DNA of 64,000 nt from Flabesymbios commensalis (lineage: Eukaryota; Annelida; Polychaeta; Terebellida; Flabelligeridae): the NCBI GenBank assembly GCA_964017125.1, contig OZ024902.1:101028796-101092795 (forward strand). Reading direction: 5' to 3'. Both the position numbers and the translations under genes were made by a program. This document shows, piece after piece, positions 49,101 to 57,075 of the stretch. Position 1 is the first letter of the stretch. Each line of letters starts with the position of its first letter. The notes under the pieces were generated by a model. The model had not been told where the DNA came from. It did no database searches and saw nothing but the letters and a program-made list of their open reading frames with translations.

Positions 49101-49130
49101 ACCAAAAAGTAAACACGTCCTCCTTGTCAT
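22132..49130 (-). CDS. CBR4: Carbonyl reductase 4, mitochondrial 3-ketoacyl-ACP reductase subunit
   Basis: Five exons (49130-48926, 25357-25097, 24313-24179, 23509-23361, 22167-22132) join in phase to 261 residues. In animals CBR4 is the NADPH-binding beta subunit that, with HSD17B8, reduces 3-ketoacyl-ACP in mitochondrial fatty acid synthesis. The product is a classical short-chain dehydrogenase: coenzyme motif GATGDIG at residues 10-16, NSAG at 104-107, structural Asn 129, and catalytic Ser157, Tyr170 and Lys174 with the usual YxxxK spacing. The block TNLVGSMLTCKSVLRSMM is close to human CBR4, and the C-terminus reads YITGQVIHIDGGLSMC. Human CBR4 has 237 residues; the extra ~24 here lie mostly around the exon 1-2 junction. 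Intron 1 is ~23.6 kb of repeats. An LTR lies 215 bp upstream. HSD17B8 is less likely given the N-terminus and the match. Confidence 0.92.
22690..22977 (-). mobile_element. tRNA-derived SINE remnant
   Basis: On the - strand a tRNA-like head (about 22972 to 22898) shows an A-box-like TTGTTAGAGCGTAACGC and a B box GGGTTCAATCCCC, followed by a body that includes ATCAGTTCCAAGTCCCG. It differs from the 315-bp SINE family found at 14.5 and 42.8 kb. No clear target duplication was found. It sits in CBR4 intron 4. It is not a working tRNA gene, because the acceptor stem does not pair convincingly. Confidence 0.6.
23361..23509 (-). CDS. CBR4: CBR4 exon 4
   Basis: The reverse-strand acceptor is CAATCACACAG and the donor is GTTCGT. 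The exon enters in phase 1 and leaves in phase 0. It encodes GFIKGDMVRAMDTNKRDHAK and onward, through IPVGRMGDPTEVAQLVRFL to YITGQ, the usual substrate-loop and C-terminal part of the fold. Confidence 0.92.
23908..24146. repeat. Hairpin MITE next to CBR4 exon 3
   Basis: The left end CTTTTAAGCGCTAAGCAC and the right end, TAGCGCTGTAAGGGTTAAAG, are imperfect inverted repeats. The centre holds 'cttcgaaatagtgggtcgcgg' and 'cacaacttcaagt', as in the element at 25624. It begins only 32 bp from the exon 3 donor. Confidence 0.55.
24179..24313 (-). CDS. CBR4: CBR4 exon 3 (catalytic)
   Basis: The reverse-strand acceptor is ATGTTTATAG and the donor is GTATAA. Both borders are phase 1. The exon encodes SAVGTIGNIGQTVYGASKAG and onward, containing the catalytic Ser, Tyr and Lys, then LVGFTRSLAKEVASRGITAN and VVSPG. 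Confidence 0.95.
25097..25357 (-). CDS. CBR4: CBR4 exon 2
   Basis: The reverse-strand acceptor is TTATCGTTTCCAG and the donor is GTAAGA. Both borders are phase 1. The exon encodes EDMLCIPCDITKAEQVQNVV, the coenzyme-binding NSAG segment, the TNLVGSMLTCKSVLRSMM helix and the SIINIG strand. Confidence 0.95.
25624..25837. mobile_element. Palindromic MITE with TTAA-type ends
   Basis: The left end TTAACCCTTTAACCG and the right end CGGTTAAAGGGTTAA are perfect inverted repeats. A central hairpin pairs TTCACTTGAAGTTGTG with CACAACTTCAAGTGGGTGAA. The TTAA borders fit a piggyBac-type target, by inference. It lies in CBR4 intron 1, 267 bp from exon 2. Confidence 0.7.
26195..26962. repeat. Foldback element with an added 297-bp tandem copy
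   Basis: The left arm (GAATTTCGCGGATTTCTCAG and CACACACTATTTTCCATTG, from about 26227) is inverted in the right arm (CAATGGAAAATAGTGTGTG, then CTGAGAAATCGGCGAAATTC, to about 26575). The right portion, from 26370, is repeated in tandem at offset 297 (26667 onward) with few differences, ending near 26962. The core ACATGTCAAATAGTCTAACTT recurs at 10187, 15960-16075 and 44045-44180. Confidence 0.75.
27441..28175 (+). repeat. Cluster of TGTCAAAAAATGTCCTCTCC motifs
   Basis: The motif, in variants, occurs near 27452, 27641, 27810, 27988 and 28149, often followed by GAATAAA. Spacing is about 160-190 bp and the sequence between copies is not obviously repeated. No terminal repeats were found. It is non-coding and lies in CBR4 intron 1. 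Confidence 0.45.
28560..30540 (+). mobile_element. CR1/L2-like LINE remnant (reverse transcriptase)
   Basis: Broken frames read in order SLDGLNVEILKQSATAI, FKTGDKE, NYYRPVSLLPLISKISAK, a remnant of QSGFRKxHSCQT, YVGDAT (decayed YADD box) and later SDLEKIQKRTASIGQ. This order is that of a CR1/L2/jockey-type reverse transcriptase. There is no endonuclease domain upstream, so the copy is 5' truncated, and many stops and frameshifts break it. A 383-bp insertion interrupts it at 29725. The AT-rich 3' end fades near 30540. Confidence 0.75.
29725..30107. mobile_element. 383-bp insertion inside the LINE with a 13-bp target duplication
   Basis: GGGTACTTGTCCA occurs at 29712-29724 and again at 30108-30120, and removing the segment restores continuity of the LINE frame. 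The insert has a small palindrome (ATTCATCCAACG and ATGAATAATGG words near 30040). On the - strand it begins TGGCCATGGTAGCC, weakly like a Pol III A box. The family is unknown; a SINE-like element is the best guess from the length and duplication. Confidence 0.75.
31504..31866. mobile_element. Foldback MITE, ~360 bp, TTAA ends
   Basis: TTAAAGGGACTGGCCCAGGC at the left is mirrored by GCCTGGGCCAGTCCCTTTAA at the right. The arms of about 160 bp are nearly perfect inverted copies, sharing ATGTAAACATGTCCATAGAC, ACTGCAAAAG and CGAAATTCC. Only about 30 bp in the middle is unpaired. Each end abuts TTAA. Confidence 0.9.
33600..34960 (+). pseudogene. Decayed gene, DTD-type family fragments inside the TIR element
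   Basis: Open pieces keep protein-like sequence: KPGNALITQFSDIIERIK through NYDKRQLHDIGNL (33612-33804), then VENNAIQLFNEHWYLSVNN and TASKLSDTDNVVVIGTDVNL ILLSKRSHHSNA (34623-34817), followed after a stop by CKPRTGDIYRT. The hydrophobic DTD-VVVIGTDVNLLILL core resembles the DDTDVFVLL core of the family seen in decayed form at 11300-12260. A PIN/FEN-like nuclease fold is conceivable but unproven. Stops and shifts break it in several places. Confidence 0.45.
35815..36129 (+). other. Open stretch of unknown origin inside the TIR element
   Basis: An open frame reads LPTPKYGHQDHPPTSLSNFW through GVLSRSRYINSEAAQIYDQY to MKVTHATFVQF. I do not recognise it. It follows the decayed gene in the same element and may be its C-terminal part. 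It could also be chance. Confidence 0.25.
36822..36944. repeat. CCCAGCAAACACGAGACG palindromic MITE
   Basis: The right side, read on the - strand, starts CCCAGCAAACACGAGACG and continues GATCCAGTGCTGG. The left side contains GATCCAGTGTTGG, so the unit is an imperfect palindrome. It abuts the end of the 4.26-kb TIR element. Related copies are near 1915, 6283, 21928 and 50286. Confidence 0.6.
39220..42349. mobile_element. 3.1-kb TIR DNA transposon inside the DIRS fossil
   Basis: The left end GGGTCAAAATTAGCTAAAGT and the right end, ending TTAGCTAATATTGACCC, are inverted repeats, flanked on both sides by ATAT (39216-39219 and 42350-42353). It encodes no recognised protein. The motif GTCCGTCAAAAGTAACATGC and its reverse recur inside (about 39603, 41549, three tandem 30-bp copies at 41890-41980, and 42137). 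A second element is nested at 39637-41385. Confidence 0.75.
39637..41385. mobile_element. 1.75-kb TIR element nested in the 3.1-kb element
   Basis: The left end GGCCTGTGGCACGAAAAGTG and the right end, ending CACTTTTCGTGCACCAGGCC, are inverted repeats flanked by TAAA on both sides (39633-39636 and 41386-41389). Inside, TGTCACGTCCGTCCCC occurs at 40229, 40382 and 40401 and reversed at 40577. The rest is AT-rich and non-coding. Confidence 0.75.
42798..43112 (-). mobile_element. tRNA-derived SINE, 315 bp, with target-site duplication
   Basis: On the - strand the head has A box TAGGGTAGTGGTTAGCACC and B box GGTTCGGTTCCC. The body shares GAGGTTCTCCTGGCCCAGTT and the CGAATTTCGAATCCTG word with the SINE at 14517, and the tail is CATTTCATTTCATTTC. 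Perfect 12-bp repeats TCCACTAAAGAA flank it (42786-42797 and 43113-43124). It interrupts the DIRS fossil. Confidence 0.92.
44045..44180. repeat. Fragment of the TTAGACCATTTGACATG foldback family
   Basis: AAAAGTTAAGACCATTTGTC at the left and CTACATGTCAAATTTTGAAC at the right are imperfect inverted repeats around a GGCGTCCCTCTATAAACC middle. The same architecture is seen at 15960-16075 and 26350-26460. Confidence 0.55.
45450..45515 (+). repeat. Left inverted arm around the minisatellite
   Basis: The words GAGAGGGCAGC, CGCAGTTTACATCGCTGAA and GGCCTCAGG here occur inverted at about 48805-48865 (TTCAGCGATGTAAACTGCG). The arms are roughly 50 bp and 3.4 kb apart, bracketing the minisatellite and the 5S-derived SINE. 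Confidence 0.6.
45750..46206 (-). mobile_element. 5S rRNA-derived SINE (SINE3 type)
   Basis: On the - strand, 46206 down to 46088 is 119 bp that aligns end to end with 5S rRNA. The Pol III C-box region reads GGTTCATAATTGGATGGGTG followed by ACCGCCTGG, against the 5S GGTTAGTACTTGGATGGGAG. A body with AGTTGGACGTAAAAGAACC follows, then a TTCATTCATTCATTC tail. Many differences from true 5S and the attached body show it is a SINE, not a 5S gene. No clear target duplication was found. Confidence 0.88.
46385..48650 (+). repeat. 39-bp minisatellite, about 57 units
   Basis: The unit is close to TCATTATGTATGAGTGGGGC followed by CTCAGGCCACCATCTTCTA. Each contains the palindrome GGCCTCAGGCC. The 39-bp period is a multiple of three, so long frames stay open on both strands and would encode 13-residue repeats such as MSGASGHHLLSLC. 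Many units carry point differences, and blocks of several units are themselves repeated. It lies in CBR4 intron 1, about 275 bp beyond exon 1. Confidence 0.95.
48805..48865 (-). repeat. Right inverted arm around the minisatellite
   Basis: Read on the - strand it gives GGCAGCACGCAGTTTACATC then GCTGAAAGGGGGCCTGAGG, matching the arm at 45450. The GGCCTCAGGCC core of the minisatellite appears here as a single unit and may be its source. Confidence 0.6.
48926..49130 (-). CDS. CBR4: CBR4 exon 1 with start codon
   Basis: ATG is at 49130-49128 with A at -3 (GGAAAATGA). The exon encodes MTRRTCLLFGATGDIGKAIL, the Rossmann GATGDIG motif, and ends in phase 1 at donor GTAAGA (48925). The segment HKFGDVVGVHESDADGHRDW before the donor has no counterpart in human CBR4, so a shorter alternative splice form is possible. 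An E-box CACGTG lies at 49142-49147, just upstream of the ATG. Confidence 0.9.
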
Positions 49131-49662
49131 TTTCCTCCAAGCACGTGCGGGTGTTTATGTGTAGGCTATCTGCAAGCAGCCGTCCACACAATCGCGCTAT
49201 ATTTACAAAATCAATATTTCATTGACCAGCAATATAGGCTTACGCCTACATGTAAAATTTTAGACTACAATAAGCCCCTGCATAAATGTGCAGACATGCT
49301 CATATATTGGAAAACAAGCGAATGTACTCAACACCCGTCTCTGTATGGGAAGATGGGGGAGTCCCTCGCGCCGGAGATACCTGTGAGTGACCGTTAGGGT
49401 CTCTAGTATGGGCTTGTAAGGGTGAACGAGAGAAACTGCCCAACATTCTCCATTATTACATAAACTTCCTCTAAGTAAATCACAAAACTCTTCCTCCACT
49501 TGTCATGTTTATTCGTCTAGACATCTGGCAACTACAACGTACAACCCCGCGCACGACACGTCCTACTTGACTCTGAGAGAGCGACCTACGGCACGTCCGC
49601 AGTCGCTGAGCGTAATATCTGAAGTGCGGGAAAAGTACCAAGGCCGCATGGGCTCCAGCCCT

Positions 49663-51547
49663 CCCAGCTAACACAAAACGTTTTAAAACATTTTAAAAAG
49701 GTTTCAAAAAGGTTTTAGCCATAACGTTTTGCAAAAACATGTTTAAAACGTTATTAAAATATTTTACTGAAATGCTGAAAAGGGTTCAAAAAGGTTTTAC
49801 TCATAACATTTTGCGAAAACATGTTTAAAACGTTATTAAAACATTTCACTGAAATGTTAAAAATGTTTCAAAAATGTTTTTGTAATATTTTGACACTAAG
49901 TTTTATAAAAATGTTTTAAAAATATTTTAAAAATATTTTGACTCTAAGGTTTTATGAAAATGTTTTAAAAATGTTTTAAAAATATTTTGACACTAAGTTT
50001 TATGAAAATGTTTTAAAAATGTTTTAAAAATATTTTGACACTAAGGTTTTATGGAAATGTTTTAAAAATGTTTTAAAAATATTTTGACGCTAAGTTTTTA
50101 TGGAAATGTTTTAAAAATGTTTTAGAAATATTATTGCCAAATGTTATGGACAAACATTTCAAAAACATCATGGGGATATTTTTAATGGTTCCTTGGTATT
50201 ACAATATATATCAATACAAATCCGTCGAATCAGCAGATTTTGTCTACATTTCCGAATCATTTATTACAAATTATTTAATTAAGAAAGCCAACAGTCGTTT
50301 TGTCAACGTCAGCCCACCGTCAGCTAGACGTCTATCCTCCGTGTATTTGCCGACATTGGGCCAACGTTGGCTCAAAGTAAAAAAACCAACAGTGTTTTTT
50401 TCCCATGTATATACCGACATGATTGTCCTAGTTTTATATTTCTCTCACAAAATTAACATTATAATGGGCACAAAATTTACGGAATTATCCAATATTGTTA
50501 TATCTTTTTAACAAAATCTTGCTACATTGTAATCCAGAGCTGAGGACAATGCAAAAAACATTCAGCAATATTGAATTTTATGCAGCTGACAACTTTCATA
50601 GTTGGGGTGCGCCCCCACCCACCCAAAAAAACATGCTATGTATAGGCCAGCGCGCATGCGCTGTAATTAAAGTACTGTAGTGAAGTCATGGAATCCATAC
50701 AATTCTGATTCAATTCGAGTTTTGTACGATTTTCAGACCACGAAAAAGCACAAAATCTGGCTTTGGCTATGAAATTTAGAAATCCTGTCAGGCCTGGCCT
50801 ACTATGAGGTAGGCGCCGGCGATCTGGATCAGCCATCAGGCCATGGCATTGTCCAAGCTTGACATCCTTTTTGTAATTCCTCTAGACCTATCAAGCACTG
50901 TTCATTCAAGATAAGTAAGTATAAAGTTTCAGGGGCGGATCCAGGTGAAAAAGGAGGGGGCGCAGGTGGCTCGGGGGGGGGCGAGTTTTTAGGCATATTT
51001 AGGCCAAATTAAGGGACTTTTCAAAGAATTTGGTGCAAAAACGGGTGGGCGTGCGCCCCCCCCCCTCTGGATCCGCGCCTGAGTTTGCAGCATTTTTCTG
51101 TGTAATTCTTAGCATGCGTTGTTTGTTTAACTCACATTGAACAAAAGTATAACTTTGAATAGATTTAACGTTTTTCAAACGTTTTTAAAATGTTTTGTAT
51201 TAGCTGGGTTAAATACGTTTTTAAAACATTTTATGGAAACGTTTCAAAAACGTTTTTAAAACATTTTATAGAAATATTTTTAAAACGTTTTATAGAAATA
51301 TTTTTAAAACGTTTTTAAAACGTTTTATGGAAATATTTTTAAAACGTTTTTAAAATGTTTTAAAACGTTTTGTGGAAATTTTTTAAGGACGTTTTTAAAA
51401 CGTTTTGCAAACATTTTATAATAATGTTTTCAAAATATGTTAAAAACTCCACAAAATAACATTTTCGTGATATTCTCTAGAAACGTTTCGGTGATGTTTC
51501 CCGAAATGTTTCTAAAACATCATTAAAACATGATTGTGTTAGCTGGG
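49663..51547. mobile_element. 1.9-kb foldback-type DNA element inside the LTR
   Basis: The ends CCCAGCTAACACAA and TTGTGTTAGCTGGG are perfect 14-bp inverted repeats, flanked by CT (49661 and 51548), probably a 2-bp duplication. Both sides are filled with AAAATGTTTTAAAAATATTT-type repeats, in tandem units of roughly 60 bp at 49860-50130. It carries no recognised gene. A further MITE is nested at 50930. Confidence 0.85.
50930..51081. mobile_element. 152-bp MITE with CGGATCCAG ends
   Basis: The ends CAGGGGCGGATCCAG and CTGGATCCGCGCCTG are inverted repeats, flanked by AGTTT on both sides (50925-50929 and 51082-51086). The interior includes a C-rich and a G-rich run and 'ttaggccaaattaagggact'. 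A relative lies at 61074. Hierarchy: this MITE in a foldback element in an LTR. Confidence 0.85.
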
Positions 51548-52237
51548 CTCCTGCGCCCGGCACCAAAGTACCAAAACGAGGCAGTCGTCCACAGATTCTC
51601 GCGTCCGGGAAACCGGGGATAACTGCCACAATAAAATAACGAAGTAGGGATCCTACATTACCCCCGTGTTAGTGATAACGTAGGACCCAACTGACGTGTA
51701 GGAGACTACTTCGTGCAAGTAGCGGGCTTGTAATAATATGTAACCTCTTATAACTAAGCATAGTTTTAAAAAATTATTGCGTGTGTGGTTACAGCGTGGG
51801 TGGTTGACGTTGCAGCATTATAAATGAAAATTGCCCCATCCTCTTAACACCAACTGTCCTGTATGTATGTATTTATATGCTGCAAGCTGCGACCAACCGA
51901 TTCATTCACTTAACATAAATTTCCATTAGTATTTAGCAATTAACTTGCTGAAAAATGTATTTACATTTTACTTATTTTACACAATGTTGCCAGGCCTGGC
52001 ATATTCATTTACAATTTAAAAATATTATTAATACGGTGCATGCGGTTGGGCCCGCCATAGATGTCGTTAGGCGCCACTATGGCGTGAACCATCTGCACGA
52101 ACCGGGCAGGAGTCTGGATTATTCGTCCTACTCTAGTTTTTCACACCGTTGTGTCGGTCGAAATTTTGTCGCGATTAGTTATATTCGAACGATTGCTTTT
52201 ATTCGAGTCGATCACGGCATCAGCAGCACCCGAGGTT

Positions 52238-55200
52238 TTACCCCGTAGATGTAAAGGTATGCGGGAATACGTTCGTAAACCCGTATCCCGCGCTAACGGG
52301 AACGGCGGGGGCTCGCGAATGCGGCGCTATATAAGTATTGTCTCTGTTAGACAATTTGACTTTAGCATCTAGTTGCTGTGGGACCGTGGCCAATTTGCTA
52401 CTGCTTCTGACTGCCGTCGACTTTTTCGTTTTAACACTCGTCCTGTTGGACGTCTGAGTGTCCGCACTACCAGGTCTAGGTGGACCCTGTGGATTCCTAC
52501 TAGAGATCCTGGTAGGCTTCGAGCTCTGTGGTTTGTTTGGCGTAGTACGCTGTATGTTCGTACCTGTCGTAGGCTCGCACTCGAGATGTGCGGGTTTAAC
52601 GCGATCTAAAGAGACCGTCTCAGCCTTGCCTTTCACTAGGATTTTCAAGACTCGGCCACTCCTCGCGACGACCTTGTATGGTCCGTCGTAAGGGGCGGTC
52701 ATCGGCGGCGCAATTGTGATTCGACGCAAGAATACACGTGTGCATGTAGCTATTTCCTTGAATTGGAAAATGTTATGTTGGTGTGTGTCACGTGGCGGAC
52801 ATAGACGGAGACGCGACATGGCCACGCGTAGCTTGTCTGAATAGTTCTCCAAATCAGTGTTAGCGTCGACGGTGTACTGTTTCGTAAACTCTCCTGGGAG
52901 TCTAAGGGTTGTCCCGTATATCATCTCGGCAGCCGACCTGCCTAATTTCTCTTTAACTGCGGAACGAACTCTTAAGAGTACAGCGGGTAACGTAATCGTC
53001 CACGGGTTCGGTGACTCGTGCGCCATTATGGCGGCTTTCAATTGACGGTTGAAACGTTCGACCATGCCGTTCGACTGGGGGTGATAACTCGTGGTACGAT
53101 TCCGTATAATCCCGAATTGATTACATAAATTATCCAACAATTTGGACTCGAATTGAGCGCCCCTATCAGTGGTGATAGTGGCTGGAGTACCATAACGTGC
53201 TATCCACCCGCTGAAGAAAGCATCGGGACCGTTTCGGCCCGAATATCTACAATAGGTGTGGCTTCCGGCCAACGTGTAAAACGATCGACGCAAGTCAGTA
53301 GATATCTAAAGCCATTAGCATAGGGTGAAGGTCCGACTATATCGATGTGGACGTGATCAAATCGCTCGGTAGGTTCAGTGAACTTTCCGTAAGCTGGGGT
53401 GTTGTGACGTGAAACTTTGGCAGTCTGGCAACCCTTACAGGTACGACACCATCTAGCAATGTCAATATTCATGATATGCCAGACAAATCGGGTATTAATC
53501 AAAGGTTTTGTAGCTCTATGCGATGGGTGGCCTAAACCGTGTAAGCTTGAAAAAACTTTTCGGCGAAATTTCGCGGTAAGGTACGGCCGGTCGTGTTCCG
53601 TGGACACATCACACCAGAGCAATTGATTATCGAACGATTTGAGTAGTTTGAAATTCATAGTGGATGTAGTCAAGTGTCACAATCTCGTGAATTCCGCGTC
53701 TTTAGCTTGGTCGAGACTTAACTCCTTATAGTTTATCACTGGTCCATCATTTATCGCGGACACTGATGGTCGTGACAGCGCATCAGCGACGAAATTTGTC
53801 TCGCCTTTTACATATCTAATATCGGTGGTGAATTCAGCGATGAAGCTAAATGTCGTGTTTGTCGTAGGGACGCGCGTTCAGTCACGGATGACATTGCAAA
53901 TGTCAACGGTTTATGATCGGTATTAATGAAGAAATGTCGTCCTTCTAAATTGTGTCTAAAGTGTTTAATGGTGGCGTATACCGCCAAAAGCTCACGATCG
54001 AACGCGCTGTAACGTGTCTCTGCTGGGTTCAGCTTCTTGCTGAAAAACGAAAGTGGCTGCCACATACCATTCAAAAAGTGCTGCAACACGCCACCGACGG
54101 CGACATCACTAGCGTCGCACGTGATGTTTATCTGAGCCGTAGAATCTTGGTGTACCAGAAGAGTAGCGTTTGCCAATATTTGTTTTGACTCAGAAAATGC
54201 TGACTCTGCGTTTTTATCCCACTTCAAATCGAAATTTGACTTCGGTGACAGTCTTGTATGGCCTTCGTTGGCAGCTGTCAGTAAATTATTTAGTGGTGTC
54301 AACTTCGCAGCGCAATGCGGTATGAAACGATGGTAATAATTTACCATTCCCAAACATCTACGCAGTGCTCGCTGCTTTTCGGGCTTAACGAAATTTACAA
54401 TCGCGTCAACGGCGCTGGGTAGCGGCAAAATTCCTTCGGCACAAACGTCATGGCCTAGAAAACTTAAATCAGTTGTACCAAACTGACAGTTTTCAGGAGC
54501 AATTATAATTCCATATTCGGCTAGTCGGGCAAAAAGAATTCTTAGATGTTTCTTATGCGTTTTATGATCTGGGCTGGTTACCAGTAGGTCATCCAAATAT
54601 ACAAAAACAAAATCAAGTCCGCGTGTAACGTGGTCTATAAAACGCTGAAACGTTTGACCAGAATTTCGTAGACCAAACGGTGTTCTAGTGAAATTAAATA
54701 AACCAAAAGGTGTAGTAATGGCAGTCTTATGTACATCAGACGGTTCCACCGGAATTTGGTAATAAGCTCTGACCAAATCGATCTTTGAACAAATCTTGGA
54801 GCCGGCTAAACGCTGCGTGAAATCTTGTATATGTGAAATCGGATAACGGTCAGGTACAGTCTGTGCGTTTGACCTATGGTAGTCCCCACATGGTCTCCAA
54901 TCGCCATTTTTCTTTGGCACCATGTGAAGCGCTGAGGACCACTCGCTGTCGCTAGGTTCAATGACCCCTAATTTTATCATTTCATCGAACTCGCGTTTTG
55001 CGGTAACAAGCTTATCGGTTGCTAATCGTCGTGGGCGCGCAAACACTGGGTGTCCTTTGGTGACTATTTTATGCGTTATACCGTGTTTAACGGTCTCACC
55101 CTTTGTCGTAGGGCGAGTCAGTTCCGGGAACTGGCCGAGAAGTTTAGTATACTCGTTCTGAACAGTGTCCACTCTGTTCAACGACAATGGTGTAATCGAT

Positions 55201-56594
55201 GACAGTGAAGTGGCAATAGCTAGACCTGTTCTCATGTCCCGGAGACATCGGCTTCTCAAGTCTACAAGCAAATTATAGTGAATTAAAAAATCAGCCCCGA
55301 TTATGGGTTGCTGCACATCTGCTACTATAAACGTCCACGGATATTCGCGCTTTAAGCCGACATCGACGACGCGTTTACAGTTGCCGTAAGTATTTATAGT
55401 ACTGTTATTTGGTGCCACCAGGGGGAGACTATCAGCGTCCGAAATCCCGTTAGCGCAAGACTTCGGCAAAACACTGACAGCTGCGCCTGTGTCAATCAAG
55501 TACTTACATTTATATCCTTTGTCTGCGACATTATTTTGCGGCGTTTGCGGCGGCGGTGCGTGCGGACGAATATTTAGCTGTACATTTGGCGGCGGAACGA
55601 AAGGGCGAGCATTTTGCTGTACATTGCTATAATTACCAGGTTGGTTATGAACAAAACCTGAGGCCTGTACATTGGGAGCAAATGTAGGCGTAGGAGTATA
55701 ATTGTTGTTTACACGTCCACGTCCTTTATTTCTCTCCCTCTTTGATGTAGTCGCGGTTTTTAGTCGCCTGGACAAGTCCTCAAGCAAACCAACTAACTTA
55801 GTGGTTTCCTCTACCTTTATTTCCGCAACCCTCGGCTTACTCTTTTCGACGTCTGCTTCAAAGGCCAGTGCCCGGTCGGCCAACACGGCCAAACTTTCTA
55901 GTGTGGCACTGTCTGGTTGAGTTGCTAAATGAGCTCTGATTGTAGCGGGCATCTGTTGGATGAACGCTTGGCGTATGACTGCCTTCCCCACAACGGCTTT
56001 CGTGCCAAAGCCTGCTGTCTTTTGTAGACGCCGTAGGAAGCGTGAGGGAATGTCTGTACCCATCCTTTCACCTGAGATTACTTTATTAACCCTTTCGGGT
56101 GTAGTCAAACCACGTCGCTCTATCAAAATCGCTTTCAGGCTTTCGTATTTATGTGATCTGAAAGGCTGAAGTAGAACGTCCCTCACGTCTGATGCGACCT
56201 CGCCCGAAAGTGCTGCGCAGGTTAAGCTATATCTCTCGTCATCGTCGTTGATCTGGTGAAGAGCAAACTGAGTTTCTCTCTGGTTAAACCAGAGTTCAAC
56301 GTCCGTAGCATAAAACGTAGCGATTTTGAACTTGGGCAAGTTCGTTGAACGTCTCTGAGGCTGCCTTCTTAGTGGTGAAGGGCTCTTTGATGAATCGCTC
56401 CTAGAGTGAGGACTTGTTCGTCTAGCTCGGGCAATTCGAGCGAAATCTGCTTTAAGACGTTGATACTCTTCGTCTGCCTCTCGGAATCGAACCTCATTGT
56501 CCTCACTGTCCTGATAATAGTTATCTTTGCGTCGAGCACCCGCACCTTCTAGGGGCGTAGACATGAAGCTTTCACTATCGTGTTGCGTCGACAT
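52238..56594 (-). pseudogene. gag-pol region of the gypsy fossil
   Basis: Read on the - strand the region holds, in order, a gag with a capsid-like stretch and Ser/Arg-rich N-terminal part, a protease with DTGA, a reverse transcriptase with YLDD, RNase H with DASD and an integrase with a zinc-binding type segment and the core TDRGAQFES. Gag and pol are fused in one frame at the start, as in several gypsy clades. The region is broken about twice and is treated as a fossil. Confidence 0.85.
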
Positions 56595-56930
56595 TGTGAA
56601 ATGTTGTTTTGAAATTATTTAACTATTGAAGCATTTGAGATAGCTGGCCTATTGGCTCTATGCCTATCTCAAACGTGTTTAAAATGGTATGTCGTATTAA
56701 CACATACCAACTATTTTTGACGCGCCGTGCGCGGATTGGTTGTACGTTGCCGTATAGACCAGATGAAAAAATGTCTGTATATGTTGAATCTTAGAAATGT
56801 AGACTGTAGAAAATGTTCATGCTATGTCGCATGTTGAGAAAAACAGGGGTTGCAGATATAGTTGAAAATGCGTCGCTGAGGTTGCACATAATTTCTTTGC
56901 ACAAGTTCACACACGTATATATTTATTTTA

Positions 56931-57075
56931 GTGAAAACTGTAGGTCTAGATTTGACATAAAATGTTTTCACTTATTCACACACATACATAATGGTATAGT
57001 GAAAACTGTAGGTCTAGATTTGACATAAAATGTTTTCACTTATTCACACACATACATAATGGTATAGTGAAAACT
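56931..57075 (-). repeat. Tandem ~68-bp repeat in the gypsy leader
   Basis: About two copies of a unit with GTGAAAACTGTAGGTCTAG and TTCACTTATTCACACACATA lie between the 5' LTR and gag. The untranslated leader is about 1.3 kb. Nothing coding is seen in it. Confidence 0.7.

Larger units (their letters stand above)
49346..51657 (-). repeat. 3' LTR of the gypsy fossil, with nested insertion
   Basis: The outer parts match the 5' LTR closely. A 1.9-kb foldback element (49663-51547) is inserted within. The LTR reads toward CBR4, and its outer edge lies 215 bp upstream of the CBR4 start codon. Confidence 0.88.
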
